Source: Alphaproteobacteria bacterium
Lineage (GTDB): Bacteria; Pseudomonadota; Alphaproteobacteria; Caulobacterales; Caulobacteraceae
Assembly (NCBI GenBank): GCA_003241825.1
Contig: QBLX01000008.1
Location: forward strand, 1 to 34,453
Direction of reading: 5' to 3'
DNA length: 34,453 nucleotides
Every line of letters starts with the position of its first letter. Position 1 is the first letter of the stretch. Shown here one piece after another: positions 8,517 to 17,286 of the stretch. The position numbers were made by a program, and so were the translations under genes. A model generated the notes under the pieces. It made no database searches. It was not told where the DNA came from and saw only the letters and a list, made by a program, of their open reading frames with translations.

Positions 8517-9826
8517 TCTACCCGACCCGCCGCGCTGTTCTGATCGTCGCCGCCGGTGCGCCGGTGGCGCTGGCGTTTGGCCTGATCGGATCAGCGGGCT
8601 GGGTGGCCGGTCCTGTCTGGGTCGCGTGTGGTTTATTGCTGGCGGCGACAGATGCGCTGGTATCTGCATCGCGGGCCGGCCTCACGATCGATCAGCCGAT
8701 AGCGCCGCGTGCTGCGATCGCGCGCCCAGGACAGGCCAATGTTCTGGCCCGGTTTGGCAAGGGCCTGATGCCATCGCAGGCCGAGGCTGCCCTGGCAGCC
8801 GATGCAAGACTGGGTTTGGGCTCTGTGATCGCGCGGACCGGCGTCAAGGATCAGAAGGCCGCATTTTCTTTCCCGTTCACGCCTGAGCGGCGCGGGGAAG
8901 CCATGCTGAAATCGTTGTGGGTTCGCTGGCAAGGGCCGTTGGGACTGGTCTGGAAGCAGAAGACCTTTGCGCTCAATATCGCCGCCCCGGTTCTGGTCGA
9001 TCTCGAGAGCGTCCGGGATGACGCTGTCCGGCTATTCGCCCGCAACGCCCTGTTCGGAGCCAAGACCCAGATCGAGTTGGGAGAGGGATCCGAGTTTCAG
9101 GCGCTGCGCGATTTCCAGCCTGGCATGGATCGCCGGGCCATCGACTGGAAACAGTCCGCCCGTCACGCAGCCCTGCTGGCCAAGGAGTTCCGGACCGAGC
9201 GCAACCATCACATCATCATGGCCCTCGATTGTGGACGGGCCATGTGCGAGCCGGTGGGCGGAGCGCCCAGGATCGACCGGGCGATAAACGGGGCACTGCT
9301 TCTGTCCTACGCCTGTCTCCGAGCCGGAGACCGGGTGGGTATGTATGCCTTCGACAGCCGCCCCCGCGTCTCGACAGGTGCTGCAGCTGGGCTGGATGCC
9401 TTCAGGCACCTGCAACGCGTCGCGGGCCGGATCGACTATTCAACCGAGGAGACCAACTACACCCTCGGCCTGACAACACTGTCCGGATCCCTGCAACGGC
9501 GGTCACTGGTGGTGGTCTTTACCGACTTCACAGATACGACCTCGGCAGAACTGATGGTCGAATCGCTTGGTCGACTACTTCGGCGCCATCTGGTTCTGTT
9601 CGTAGTCCTCCGTGACGAGGAACTTGAAGCCCTTATGGAGACAGATCCGCGCGAGCCGGATGATGTGGCGCGGGCCGTGGTTGCGGCCACCCTGCTCAAG
9701 GAGCGCGACCTGGTCGTCGCCCGGCTGCGGCGCATGGGCGTGCATGTCGTCGAGACAAAGGCCCAGCTTGTGGGACCCGCTGTCATCAACGCCTATCTGG
9801 ACCTGAAGCGGAGGGACCTGCTGTGA
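8513..9826 (+). CDS. DUF58 domain-containing protein
   Basis: A 437-residue protein with two hydrophobic segments near the N-terminus (about residues 8-45) that anchor it, followed by a DUF58/vWA-like domain. The DUF58 signature is seen in [26 protein letters not shown] and the following [11 protein letters not shown]. The next strand, [13 protein letters not shown], is at the position of the metal-ion-dependent adhesion site of a vWA fold. DUF58 proteins are the usual partner of MoxR ATPases. It starts with GTG overlapping the MoxR stop (GTGA) and ends in another GTGA overlap with the SpoIIM-like gene, so the operon is tightly coupled. Confidence 0.88.
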   Translation: MIYPTRRAVLIVAAGAPVALAFGLIGSAGWVAGPVWVACGLLLAATDALVSASRAGLTIDQPIAPRAAIARPGQANVLARFGKGLMPSQAEAALAADARLGLGSVIARTGVKDQKAAFSFPFTPERRGEAMLKSLWVRWQGPLGLVWKQKTFALNIAAPVLVDLESVRDDAVRLFARNALFGAKTQIELGEGSEFQALRDFQPGMDRRAIDWKQSARHAALLAKEFRTERNHHIIMALDCGRAMCEPVGGAPRIDRAINGALLLSYACLRAGDRVGMYAFDSRPRVSTGAAAGLDAFRHLQRVAGRIDYSTEETNYTLGLTTLSGSLQRRSLVVVFTDFTDTTSAELMVESLGRLLRRHLVLFVVLRDEELEALMETDPREPDDVARAVVAATLLKERDLVVARLRRMGVHVVETKAQLVGPAVINAYLDLKRRDLL

Positions 9827-10833
9827 GTGTCACACAGGCTGACGGGCGACTGAAAAGCCAGAAGTTCCGGCAGGCCCGCGAGGATGACTGGAAGCAGCTG
9901 GAACGGCTGATGGACAAGGCCGAGAAGGGATCGGCGCGACGTCTGTCAGACGAAGATATCCTGGCCATTCCGGTGCTCTATCGGTCTACCCTGTCTGCCT
10001 TGTCCGTGGCTCGGGAAACATCGCTGGACCGGGCACTGATCGGTTATCTGGAGACCCTGTGCGCGCGGGCCTACTTCTTTGTCTACGGCTCGCGTTCGAC
10101 CTTGAGCGGCAAGCTCGGTTCCTTCTTTCGCCAGGACTGGCCGGCAGCCGTGCGGGCCGTATGGAAAGAGACCTGCGCTTCGGGGTTGTTGTTGCTGGGC
10201 GGGGCCGTAGCGGCGGCTGTTCTGGTCGGCCAGGAGCCGGACTGGTTCTATGCCTTCGTACCAGGCGAACTGGCGGGTGGACGCGATCCAGCGGCCTCGA
10301 CCGAGACCCTGCGGGCCACACTGGCGGGTGAGGGTTCGAGCGATGGCCTGTCCGCCTTTGCAACCTTCCTGTTCACCCACAATGCGAAGGTTGCGATTCT
10401 GGCTTTCGCCCTCGGGTTTGCCCTGTGCATCCCGACCGGACTTCTCCTGCTCTACAATGGAGCAACGATCGGAGCCTTCGTGACCCTTTTCGCCAGCCGC
10501 GGGCTGGGTTTCGAGGTCGGGGGCTGGCTGCTGATCCACGGTGTCACCGAGCTGTTAGCTGTGGTCCTCGCCGGAGCGGCAGGGCTCCGGATCGGCTGGG
10601 CGATCGCCTTTCCCGGCGTTCGGGATCGACTGGACGCCGCGGCCGCGGCAGGGCGCACGGCGGCCACAGTCATCGCAGGCGTCGTGGTCATGTTGTTCGT
10701 TGCCGGTCTGCTGGAAGGGTTCGGACGCCAGCTGATCGAGAGCACCACGGTCCGGTATGTCGTTGCCGGAACCAGCGCCCTGATCTGGGGCCTGTATTTC
10801 TACGGGCCGCGAAGAGGCCGTACTCATGTCTGA
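9823..10833 (+). CDS. Stage II sporulation protein M (SpoIIM)-like membrane protein
   Basis: A 336-residue polytopic membrane protein of the SpoIIM/DUF95 family. A cytoplasmic N-terminal helical region of about 110 residues precedes several transmembrane helices. Family motifs include FLFTHNAKVAILAFALGFALCIPTGLLLLYNG and the later GWLLIHGVTELLAVVLAGAAGLRIGWA. In non-sporulating bacteria these genes occur with RDD and MoxR/DUF58 genes and have no sporulation role; the function is unknown, and in Bacilli the family is tied to peptidoglycan remodelling complexes. It starts with GTG at 9823 inside the DUF58 stop codon and overlaps the RDD gene by eight bases. Confidence 0.85.
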   Translation: MSVTQADGRLKSQKFRQAREDDWKQLERLMDKAEKGSARRLSDEDILAIPVLYRSTLSALSVARETSLDRALIGYLETLCARAYFFVYGSRSTLSGKLGSFFRQDWPAAVRAVWKETCASGLLLLGGAVAAAVLVGQEPDWFYAFVPGELAGGRDPAASTETLRATLAGEGSSDGLSAFATFLFTHNAKVAILAFALGFALCIPTGLLLLYNGATIGAFVTLFASRGLGFEVGGWLLIHGVTELLAVVLAGAAGLRIGWAIAFPGVRDRLDAAAAAGRTAATVIAGVVVMLFVAGLLEGFGRQLIESTTVRYVVAGTSALIWGLYFYGPRRGRTHV

Positions 10834-11746
10834 TGCGACGACTGCTCCCGGTCGCAAGGCCCGTCGAAAGGCACCGTCCAACCCGCCAGGGACACGCGAG
10901 CGGGCCTTTGTAACACCCGAAGGCGTCGATCTGAGGCTGGAGATCGGCGACGCAGGTCAGCGCGCCGCAGCCTTCATGCTGGATGCAGCGATCATCATCG
11001 GAGTGCTGCTTGCCATGACCCTGGCCGCCGTCTTCGCAGGCATCGGCAGCGTCATCACCGGGGGAACCAGCGGCGAGATGATCGTCGTGGTCTGGCTGCT
11101 CGGGTTCTTCCTGCTGCGAAATTTCTACTTCACCGGCTTCGAGCTGACAGCACGCGCAGCAACGCCCGGCAAGCGTGCGATGGGGCTGCGGGTCGCTGCC
11201 CGTGATGGTGGCCGCCTTCGCGCCGAGTCGGTCGTGGCCCGCAATGCCATGCGCGAACTTGAGGTCTTCCTGCCCTTCGGACTGATCGTCAGCCGCGCTG
11301 ACCAGGGCGGCGTCGACAGCTGGATGTATCTGCTGGCCTTCGTCTGGGCAGCGATCTTCGTCTTCTTTCCTCTGTTCAACCGCGATCGGTTGCGGGCAGG
11401 AGACCTGATTGGCGGGACCTGGGTGGTAAGAACACCGAAGCAGAAGCTCGTCCGAGACATGGCCGACGAGGGCACGGCGCGCATGGACCGCTATCAGTTC
11501 ACAACGGCCCAGCTGGATGCCTATGGCGCTCGCGAGCTGCACGTCCTCGAGGATGTGCTGCGGCTTCGAAAACGAGAGACCATGAAGGCCGTCACCGAGC
11601 GAATTGTGCGCAAGATCAACTGGGTCCAGGACGGCGATCAGGACGACTTCGATTTCCTGAGCGCTTACTACACCGGACTGCGAGGACGGCTCGAAGGGCG
11701 GCTTCTCATTGGACAGCGGCGTGCTGACAAACATGACCGTGGTTGA
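10826..11746 (+). CDS. RDD family membrane protein
   Basis: A 306-residue protein with an RDD domain, a small multi-helix membrane module. The domain opens with GQRAAAFMLDAAIIIGVLL, where the second R-x-x-D-type position is kept as LD. It continues with TPGKRAMGLRVAARDGGRLRAESVVARNAMRELE, the characteristic block after helix 2. A soluble C-terminal tail of about 90 residues, rich in charged residues, follows. It is the last gene of the operon; its stop lies nine bases from the stop of the convergent gene. Some RDD proteins elsewhere act as Na+/H+ antiporters or membrane partners of MoxR systems; which applies here cannot be told. Confidence 0.85.
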   Translation: MSDATTAPGRKARRKAPSNPPGTRERAFVTPEGVDLRLEIGDAGQRAAAFMLDAAIIIGVLLAMTLAAVFAGIGSVITGGTSGEMIVVVWLLGFFLLRNFYFTGFELTARAATPGKRAMGLRVAARDGGRLRAESVVARNAMRELEVFLPFGLIVSRADQGGVDSWMYLLAFVWAAIFVFFPLFNRDRLRAGDLIGGTWVVRTPKQKLVRDMADEGTARMDRYQFTTAQLDAYGARELHVLEDVLRLRKRETMKAVTERIVRKINWVQDGDQDDFDFLSAYYTGLRGRLEGRLLIGQRRADKHDRG

Positions 11747-11755
11747 GGCCAGCCG

Positions 11756-12523
11756 TCAGTCGAACAATTCCGCCAGTTCGTCGATCCCGACACCTTCCCT
11801 GGCGGTCCGGAGCTCGTAATAGAGCGCGGCAATGCCAGCCGAACCGATGATCGACTGAACCACAGCGATCAGGGGTGTGAAGATCATAGTGACGACGGGA
11901 CTCCCCGTACCGTCCATTGCGCCGCCGGTCGCAATACTGATGCCCGTCACCGTGCCGCTGATGACTGTCGCGACGACCATGTAGATCACGAACAGTCCGA
12001 AGATCGGCCAGCGGAAGCCCGCCGTCAGCTCGCGACTACGCCCGAAACTTTGGAATATGGACCTGTTCTCCATGACCAGAACCGGGGCTACGACGCAGAA
12101 TACGACGGCAATGATGATGCCGGGGACGATCAGAAAAACCATGCCGAGCATCGTTGCCAGGAACGTCAGGAGGCCGAGACCAAGCAACGGCAGCAACTTG
12201 CCGACCGCAACGCCGAGGGCGGCGCGCAGGGTGACGGCGCGCTTGTTCAGGGCGTTGACGGTGACGTGGACGACCGCAGCCTGAAGCAGATAGGCGCCCA
12301 ACAGCGACAGCAGCCACCCTGTCCCCATGATAACCCAGCCCCGCGGGCTGGTCGGAAACGGCGTGCCACCTTGACCGATGACGGTGATCAGAGACGGAAC
12401 GCCGGTCAGGACGATCGCAGCGAGCGCGAACGTGACAAAGTTACGGCCGATGACGGTGAAAGTGCGCTCCATGACGCGTCCGAGATCGAACCGCCCCGTT
12501 CCCCTTGCCACGTCTGCTGTCAT
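11756..12523 (-). CDS. Polytopic membrane protein, GDPD-membrane-domain/YciC-like
   Basis: A 255-residue integral membrane protein with about six hydrophobic helices. After a short polar start (residues 1-15) comes the motif FDLGRVMERTFTVIGRNFVTF, typical of the family annotated as glycerophosphodiesterase membrane-domain or YciC-like proteins. It carries only the membrane part; there is no phosphodiesterase catalytic domain. The central stretch FLIVPGIIIAVVFCVVAPVLVMENRSIFQSFGRSRELT, with its conserved V-E followed by S-x-x-R-S, is the strongest family mark. It converges on the RDD gene and has its own promoter region upstream of 12523. Function unknown. Confidence 0.75.
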   Translation of the reverse strand: MTADVARGTGRFDLGRVMERTFTVIGRNFVTFALAAIVLTGVPSLITVIGQGGTPFPTSPRGWVIMGTGWLLSLLGAYLLQAAVVHVTVNALNKRAVTLRAALGVAVGKLLPLLGLGLLTFLATMLGMVFLIVPGIIIAVVFCVVAPVLVMENRSIFQSFGRSRELTAGFRWPIFGLFVIYMVVATVISGTVTGISIATGGAMDGTGSPVVTMIFTPLIAVVQSIIGSAGIAALYYELRTAREGVGIDELAELFD

Positions 12524-13154
12524 CGCTTCATCCCATGCTTCGGATTCATTGAAGCCTTTACATCCGGGCGTGGCAATCTCCAGCGTGTAACAACCTTCAC
12601 AAAGCCTCTGTCAGCGCAAATTGAATGCCGCCGACAGGGCCGCGCCGCAGCGTGGGTACAGGGCCAGATCGACCAACCCCTTCCGCTGCTTCGACAGTTC
12701 GCCGGAGGTCTTCCGGCAGCTGGTCAAGCCATGACGACCGACGACTTGCGATCCTGCGAGGCTTCAGTGAAGGAGGTCGATAACACCGCCAGGCAGGAAG
12801 TGGGGGCGCTGGGCAAACAACAGGGCGAACGATATGTGCCCACTGCAGTGCCTTGAGCAGTGCCGGATCCGCCGATTGCCGGGGCTTCAACGCTGCCCGT
12901 ACGGGGCAGCAATCTAGGTCCTGCCGCCCCGAGACACCGGTCGGCCCAACGACACGCAGTCCAGCCTCGCCGCTTTCCCGCTGGTCTCGACCAGTTTCTG
13001 ACCGGTTGGGAACTTGGTCCGGCTCTGGGCGACGGCAGCAGCGCCGAGATCATTTACATGAGCAACAGTCATCACGTGCGCTCGCTCCACACCTAGGTGC
13101 CATTCCTCGAACCGTGACTGCATGTTCGACCGACCGTTACTCCCTCGAAAGCCA
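12524..13154. other. Long intergenic region without recognisable gene
   Basis: About 630 bases upstream of the glycan operon. Open frames on both strands are short, overlap one another and have composition unlike the neighbours' proteins; I see no family motif or good ribosome site. A 10-bp palindrome, CACCTAGGTG, lies at 13090-13099. The stretch may be decayed sequence, leaving only the promoter region of the operon functional at its right end. Confidence 0.5.
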
Positions 13155-13168
13155 TGACACCGGTGACA
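13155..13168. promoter_or_regulatory. Operator site A of glycan regulon (LacI-type palindrome)
   Basis: TGACACCGGTGACA differs at one base from the perfect palindrome TGACACCGGTGTCA found upstream of the receptor gene. It lies 94 bases before the aldose 1-epimerase ATG. Even-length palindromes with a central CG are typical of LacI-family operators. That three such sites stand upstream of the three transcription units of the same glycan locus is the main evidence. Confidence 0.65.
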
Positions 13169-13262
13169 GAAGGTCAGCAAATACGCATAGTGAAAGGGAG
13201 CATGCCAATACGCGGTGCAACACCGAAATGCGAGGTGTGCGGAACAGCAACAGGACGACCCC

Positions 13263-14429
13263 ATGACCGGACCCGTTCTTGGCCGTCGCGTGTTTGCCGG
13301 GGGCCTGGCCGCCGTGCCCCTGTCCGCCTGCACGACCCTTCGGCCCTCGAGGCAATCGTTCGGCACCGCCGGTGTGACCGAGTCCAGGTTCGGAACCACG
13401 GCCTCAAGTGAACCGGTCTGGCTTTTCACCTTGACGAACCGGGCCGGCCATTCGGCGAAAATCATGACCTGGGGCGCGGCAGTGACCTCGCTGATGATGC
13501 CTGACCGGGCCGGGGTCTCGGCCGATGTCGTCCTAGGCCTGGATACCTATGAGGACTATGTCGCGCGCTCGCGCAATTTCGGCACGACCGTTGGCCGTTA
13601 TGCAGGTCGGATCGCCGACGGCCGGTTCGACCTCGATGGTCGCACCGTTCAGCTCGACACCAGCGGCGGGGCCCACAGTTCCCATGGCGGGCCGATCGGC
13701 TTCGCGAAGCGCAACTGGACCGGACGTGTCGACGAGACGGCTGCGGGACCAGGCGTGGCAATGACACTTGCAAGCGCCGACGGCGATCAGGGCTTTCCCG
13801 GCGAACTGATAATCACCGTCATCTACCGGCTGACCCATGACGACCGCCTGACCTTGTCATTCGAGGCGACGACGACCCGGCCGACGGTCCTCAACCCCAC
13901 TCATCACAGCTATTTCAACCTGTCTGGTGACCCCGAGCGACTGGTGCTCGACCATGTCGTCACGATCAACGCCGACCGCTTCACCGCCTTCGGACCCGAC
14001 AAGATCGTCACCGGCGAGCTGAGGCCGGTGGCCGGTACGCCGCTTGACTTCCGCCTCCCCAAACCGGTCGGCCGCGACCTTGCGGTGCCAGATGAGCAGA
14101 TGACGATCGGCGGTGGCTACGACCACAACTTTGTCGTTCGCGGGCCGCAGGGGACGCTGCGACGCGCCGCCCGGGTCGACCACCCCGCCAGCGGACGCCG
14201 GCTGGAGCTGTGGACCACCGAGCCCGGCGTTCAGTTCTATACCGCGAATCCGGTTGAGATGATCGGCCGGGGCGGCGTCGCCTATCATCCGCGCTGTGGC
14301 CTGTGCCTCGAGCCACAGCACTATCAGAACAGCCCGAACCGACCCGAGTTTCCTTCCACCGTGCTGCGTCCGGGAGAGACCTTTCGCTCCGCCAGCGAAT
14401 ACCGTTTCAGCCTTGCGGGCTCAGTTTGA
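13263..14429 (+). CDS. Exported aldose 1-epimerase (galactose mutarotase)
   Basis: A 388-residue exported enzyme interconverting the alpha and beta anomers of an aldose. The N-terminus has twin arginines (LGRRVFAGGLAAV) followed by a lipobox-like LSAC at about residues 19-22, so it is probably a lipoprotein, perhaps Tat-exported. Family motifs are GRYAGRIADGRF, HSSHGG, the histidines in NPTHHSYFNL (His214, His215) and the catalytic glutamate in CLEPQHYQ (Glu350). AGGA eight bases upstream supports the ATG at 13263. It is the first gene of a plus-strand operon with a GH88/105-like hydrolase and a lyase-like gene. A mutarotase suggests that the glycan releases neutral aldoses besides uronic acids. 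Confidence 0.92.
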   Translation: MTGPVLGRRVFAGGLAAVPLSACTTLRPSRQSFGTAGVTESRFGTTASSEPVWLFTLTNRAGHSAKIMTWGAAVTSLMMPDRAGVSADVVLGLDTYEDYVARSRNFGTTVGRYAGRIADGRFDLDGRTVQLDTSGGAHSSHGGPIGFAKRNWTGRVDETAAGPGVAMTLASADGDQGFPGELIITVIYRLTHDDRLTLSFEATTTRPTVLNPTHHSYFNLSGDPERLVLDHVVTINADRFTAFGPDKIVTGELRPVAGTPLDFRLPKPVGRDLAVPDEQMTIGGGYDHNFVVRGPQGTLRRAARVDHPASGRRLELWTTEPGVQFYTANPVEMIGRGGVAYHPRCGLCLEPQHYQNSPNRPEFPSTVLRPGETFRSASEYRFSLAGSV

Positions 14430-14440
14430 GGATGCAGAAG

Positions 14441-15712
14441 ATGACGCGTGAAACTCCACCCGGTCGGCATACAAGCTCCCCGACTTCGTCAATGAAGAGA
14501 TGGGCGCTATCTTCAACTGTTGTTTTGACCCTTTGCCTTCTCAGTGGCTGCGCTCACAAAAGCGCGATGACGGGCATCGCTGCAGCGCCGGGATGGTCCG
14601 CGACTACCGGGTTGACGCATGCGACCGAGGCAACGGCGATCCCGCAATCCTCGACCGACACGCCATGGAGCCGCGACGTCATAATCCAGGCCCGACGCAT
14701 CGCGGACTGGCGACTCGAGAATTCGGCCCGGCTCAAAGACGAAGCTGCAGGATCGACGGCCTGTGAACTCACCGCTCTGATCAACGCCACGACCTATCTC
14801 GGTCTGGCTGATTTCGGCACTGTATCGGGTGACGCGCGCTTCGGCGACGCGGTCCAGGTCGGGGGTCGCGCGTTGGGTTGGGCGACGTCCGACGGAGCGG
14901 GTGGCTGCCAGCAGAGCGCTAATCAGTACGATGTGATCCGCCTGGCCTGGCTGTCGGCTGCCGCGAGGGTTGACGGCAGCGAGCGTCAAGAACGGCTGCA
15001 ACCGACCCTGGATCGCCTGAACCAGACGCTTGCGACGCTCGACGTTACCGGAGCCGTCCCCTGCCTGGAGCGATCATCTTGCAGGAACGACACGGATCTT
15101 CTGTCGATTGCGCTCTGGGCTGAAGCAAGCCGCCTGACCGGCGACCCCCGCTATCTCGCGCATGGCGATGATCGCTATCGCACCGCTTTCGAGCCTCTCT
15201 ACGACACCAAAACATTTCTGTTCCACGACCAGGTTGGCGCCGAAGCCAGCGCCGCCGGAGCGGAGGCTTCTGCTCTTTACAATGGGTTGGCCTATGCAGG
15301 GCTGGCACGGACAATCCAGGCAATCCCCGCCGACAATCCTGCCAGACTGTATTACGTCGCCCTTTATCGCGAGATGTCACGGACCATCCTGGCGCGCCAG
15401 AGAGACGACGGCCACTGGTCGGCTGGCTTGCGGCACCAGGACGATGGTCCCCCGGACATGATGGCGAGCGCGCTTTTCGTCTATGGGCTGGCGTGGGGTT
15501 TGAACACCCAGATGCTGAGCTTCAATGAGGGCGAGACCGCCGCACTGTCCGGTTGGGCGGCGCTGACGAGATCCCTCAGGGCCGACGGGGTCCTTACCGA
15601 AGCGAATGACACCGGGTTGAACCCGCGCCCGGGGGGCAGAAACCCTTCTCCGCGCGACGCGGTCGGGGTCTACCTGATGGCCACAGCGCAGATCGCGGAG
15701 CGAAAATGGTGA
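14441..15712 (+). CDS. Unsaturated uronyl hydrolase-like lipoprotein (GH88/GH105-like)
   Basis: A protein of about 423 residues resembling GH88/GH105 enzymes, which remove the 4,5-unsaturated uronic acid left at the non-reducing end by polysaccharide lyases. The (alpha/alpha)6-barrel pattern is seen in LLSIALWAEASRLTGDPRYL, NGLAYAGLARTIQAIPADNPARL, ARQRDDGHWSAGLRHQDD, MMASALFVYGLAWGLN and the closing VGVYLMATAQI. The usual WGRGNGW block is replaced by a SALYNGLAY stretch, so specificity may be unusual. A lipoprotein signal (MKRW... LLSGC) begins at the in-frame ATG 14492. The ATG at 14441 is listed because GAGG lies nine bases upstream; 14432 is also possible. It follows the epimerase by eleven bases. 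Confidence 0.7.
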   Translation: MTRETPPGRHTSSPTSSMKRWALSSTVVLTLCLLSGCAHKSAMTGIAAAPGWSATTGLTHATEATAIPQSSTDTPWSRDVIIQARRIADWRLENSARLKDEAAGSTACELTALINATTYLGLADFGTVSGDARFGDAVQVGGRALGWATSDGAGGCQQSANQYDVIRLAWLSAAARVDGSERQERLQPTLDRLNQTLATLDVTGAVPCLERSSCRNDTDLLSIALWAEASRLTGDPRYLAHGDDRYRTAFEPLYDTKTFLFHDQVGAEASAAGAEASALYNGLAYAGLARTIQAIPADNPARLYYVALYREMSRTILARQRDDGHWSAGLRHQDDGPPDMMASALFVYGLAWGLNTQMLSFNEGETAALSGWAALTRSLRADGVLTEANDTGLNPRPGGRNPSPRDAVGVYLMATAQIAERKW

Positions 15713-15762
15713 TCAACGCAAACGCCCTCTCACATCGGACCTTCGCAAGAGGATCTCGAACC

Positions 15763-16902
15763 ATGCGCTTGACCACAGCCGTTCTTGCCCTCGCCCTCGT
15801 CCTCGCCCTCGCCCTCGCCCCTGCCGTAACGGAGGCAGGAAGCGTTGACACGACAGGGGCGTCCTCAAGTCACGGCGACCACTTCGCCTTGTTCAATGCA
15901 GAGGCCCGATGCGCTCTCCCCCAACTGGCGCAAGGACCAGAGGGCATAGCGGTGCTCGAGCGGGCAGAGGCCGGACTGACGCGGCCGCACGGGGCCGTCC
16001 CTGTAATGCACACCGAAGGCACCCTGCCGGGCCGAGGCATCCGTGAATTCAGCGCCAAGGCGCGCGAGGACTTCCCTGTCGTCCAGGCCCTGGCCCTGGC
16101 CTATCGAATGACCGGGGAAACCCGATTTCGCGATGCCGCTGAACGCTACCTCCTGGCCTGGGCCGGAACTTACCGCTGGTCGTTCAACCCCATCGATGAA
16201 ACCGGCTTTGACGCCCTGCTGATTGCGTCAGATCTGATTGAGGACGACCTGTCCCCGGACAGCCGGGCCCGGCTGACCGACTTCTGGCATCGTCTTTCGA
16301 CAGGCTATCTGGACGCCATGGACGGCGCGCCGATAAACGCTCACACGAACTGGCAAAGCCACCGGATCAAGCTGGCAACACTGGCCGCCTATGCCGTCGG
16401 CGACGTCGCTCTGATCGATCGGGCCCGCGCCGCCTACCGGCGCCACGTCTCGGGCAATATCCAGGCCGACGGCTCGGTCCACGATTTCCATGAGCGCGAC
16501 GCGATCCACTATGTGACCTATAATCTGGATCCGCTGATGACGGCCGCCCTTGCGGCCGAGAACCACGGCGAGGACTGGTTCGGTTGGCGCAATGAGGCCG
16601 GGGCAGGCGCGCGCGACGCCATCCTCTGGTTGCTCCCCTACGCCGAGGGCAGGCTCACCCATCAGGAGTTCGTCCGCTCCACGATCAAGTTCGACGCCGA
16701 TCGCGCCGCCGTGGGCCAGCCGGGATACACCGGACAGTGGAACGCCGGCGGGGCGGTAAACACCCTGCGTCTAGCCGCCCTCCTGGATGACCGCTTCAAC
16801 GCCGAAGCGTCGGCTCTTTCCACGCGCGTCGACAAACCGGCTGCTCCCTGGATGGTTCTCATGTACGAGGCCCGTGCCGCCGAAGGTAACTGCAGACGCT
16901 GA
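15763..16902 (+). CDS. Alginate lyase superfamily protein (PL5-like)
   Basis: A 379-residue secreted protein of the alginate_lyase (PF05426-type) fold, cleaving a uronate-containing polysaccharide by beta-elimination in the periplasm. The signal peptide occupies about residues 1-26. Hallmarks are the Asn-His pair in NAHTNWQSHRIKL (Asn192, His194), a close match to the NNH-x-W region of PL5 enzymes, and DGSVHDFHERDAIHYVTYNL, where Tyr250 corresponds to the catalytic tyrosine of the LHYH motif. AGAGG nine bases upstream supports the ATG at 15763. It is the third gene of the operon, 50 bases after the hydrolase. The substrate may be alginate, but the neighbouring hydrolase and mutarotase fit a mixed uronate/neutral-sugar glycan better. 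Confidence 0.8.
   Translation: MRLTTAVLALALVLALALAPAVTEAGSVDTTGASSSHGDHFALFNAEARCALPQLAQGPEGIAVLERAEAGLTRPHGAVPVMHTEGTLPGRGIREFSAKAREDFPVVQALALAYRMTGETRFRDAAERYLLAWAGTYRWSFNPIDETGFDALLIASDLIEDDLSPDSRARLTDFWHRLSTGYLDAMDGAPINAHTNWQSHRIKLATLAAYAVGDVALIDRARAAYRRHVSGNIQADGSVHDFHERDAIHYVTYNLDPLMTAALAAENHGEDWFGWRNEAGAGARDAILWLLPYAEGRLTHQEFVRSTIKFDADRAAVGQPGYTGQWNAGGAVNTLRLAALLDDRFNAEASALSTRVDKPAAPWMVLMYEARAAEGNCRR
15787..15816 (+). repeat. Hexanucleotide tandem repeat in signal-peptide codons
   Basis: Five GCCCTC-type hexamers in a row (the third reads GTCCTC) code for alternating Ala-Leu in the hydrophobic core of the lyase signal peptide. Gain or loss of a unit would lengthen or shorten the core by two residues without shifting the frame. 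Confidence 0.75.
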
Positions 16903-17200
16903 AAGCCAGGCTGCGGTATCGCCTGCTGCTCCTGGCTTTAGCGCTGGATAGGGTTTCGTACGTGGAGGTTTGACGACGCCTTTCAGGCTCTGAGCCGGCA
17001 ATCAGGCCAAGCGGCCGACGGTCCTTTCGTACGAATGACAACGATCGACCTTTCGGACGGCCGGCGCTTCAGGGAAACGAACATCGAAACCGTCGGAAAC
17101 TCGGTGCGACTGGCCCTGCCTATGTGGGCCAGGTCAGTCTCTGCTGCGCTGAGTCCGAATTGATAAAAGAACAGATGCCGTGCTCAGAGCGGTCCCGGGC
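16903..17200. other. Intergenic region between convergent glycan operons
   Basis: About 300 bases with no firm gene. A 42-codon plus-strand frame (17035-17163, beginning MTTIDLSDGRRF) continues an open frame reaching back to about 16940 and might be the tail of a decayed gene, but it matches nothing I recognise and has no clear ribosome site. Confidence 0.4.
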
Positions 17201-17237
17201 AAAAAAACGCCCCGTCGTCTCGTGACGTCGGGGCGTT
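17201..17237 (-). terminator. Rho-independent terminator of the TonB receptor gene
   Basis: On the minus strand a stem of about 14 pairs (AACGCCCCG at 17206-17214 pairing with CGGGGCGTT at 17229-17237, extended inward past one T-T mismatch to a four-base loop) is followed by seven T residues (17207-17201). It lies 50 bases after the receptor stop codon. The stem could also slow plus-strand transcripts, but the T-run serves the minus strand. Confidence 0.85.
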
Positions 17238-17286
17238 ACAGTTCCCTGGGCCCGTCCAGCGGGACGAGCCCAAGGGTCAGGAGGCC

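Noticed and set aside
12860-13096. 78-codon plus-strand frame before the glycan operon
   Set aside because: No ribosome site and no family; overlapping frames on both strands are equally open.
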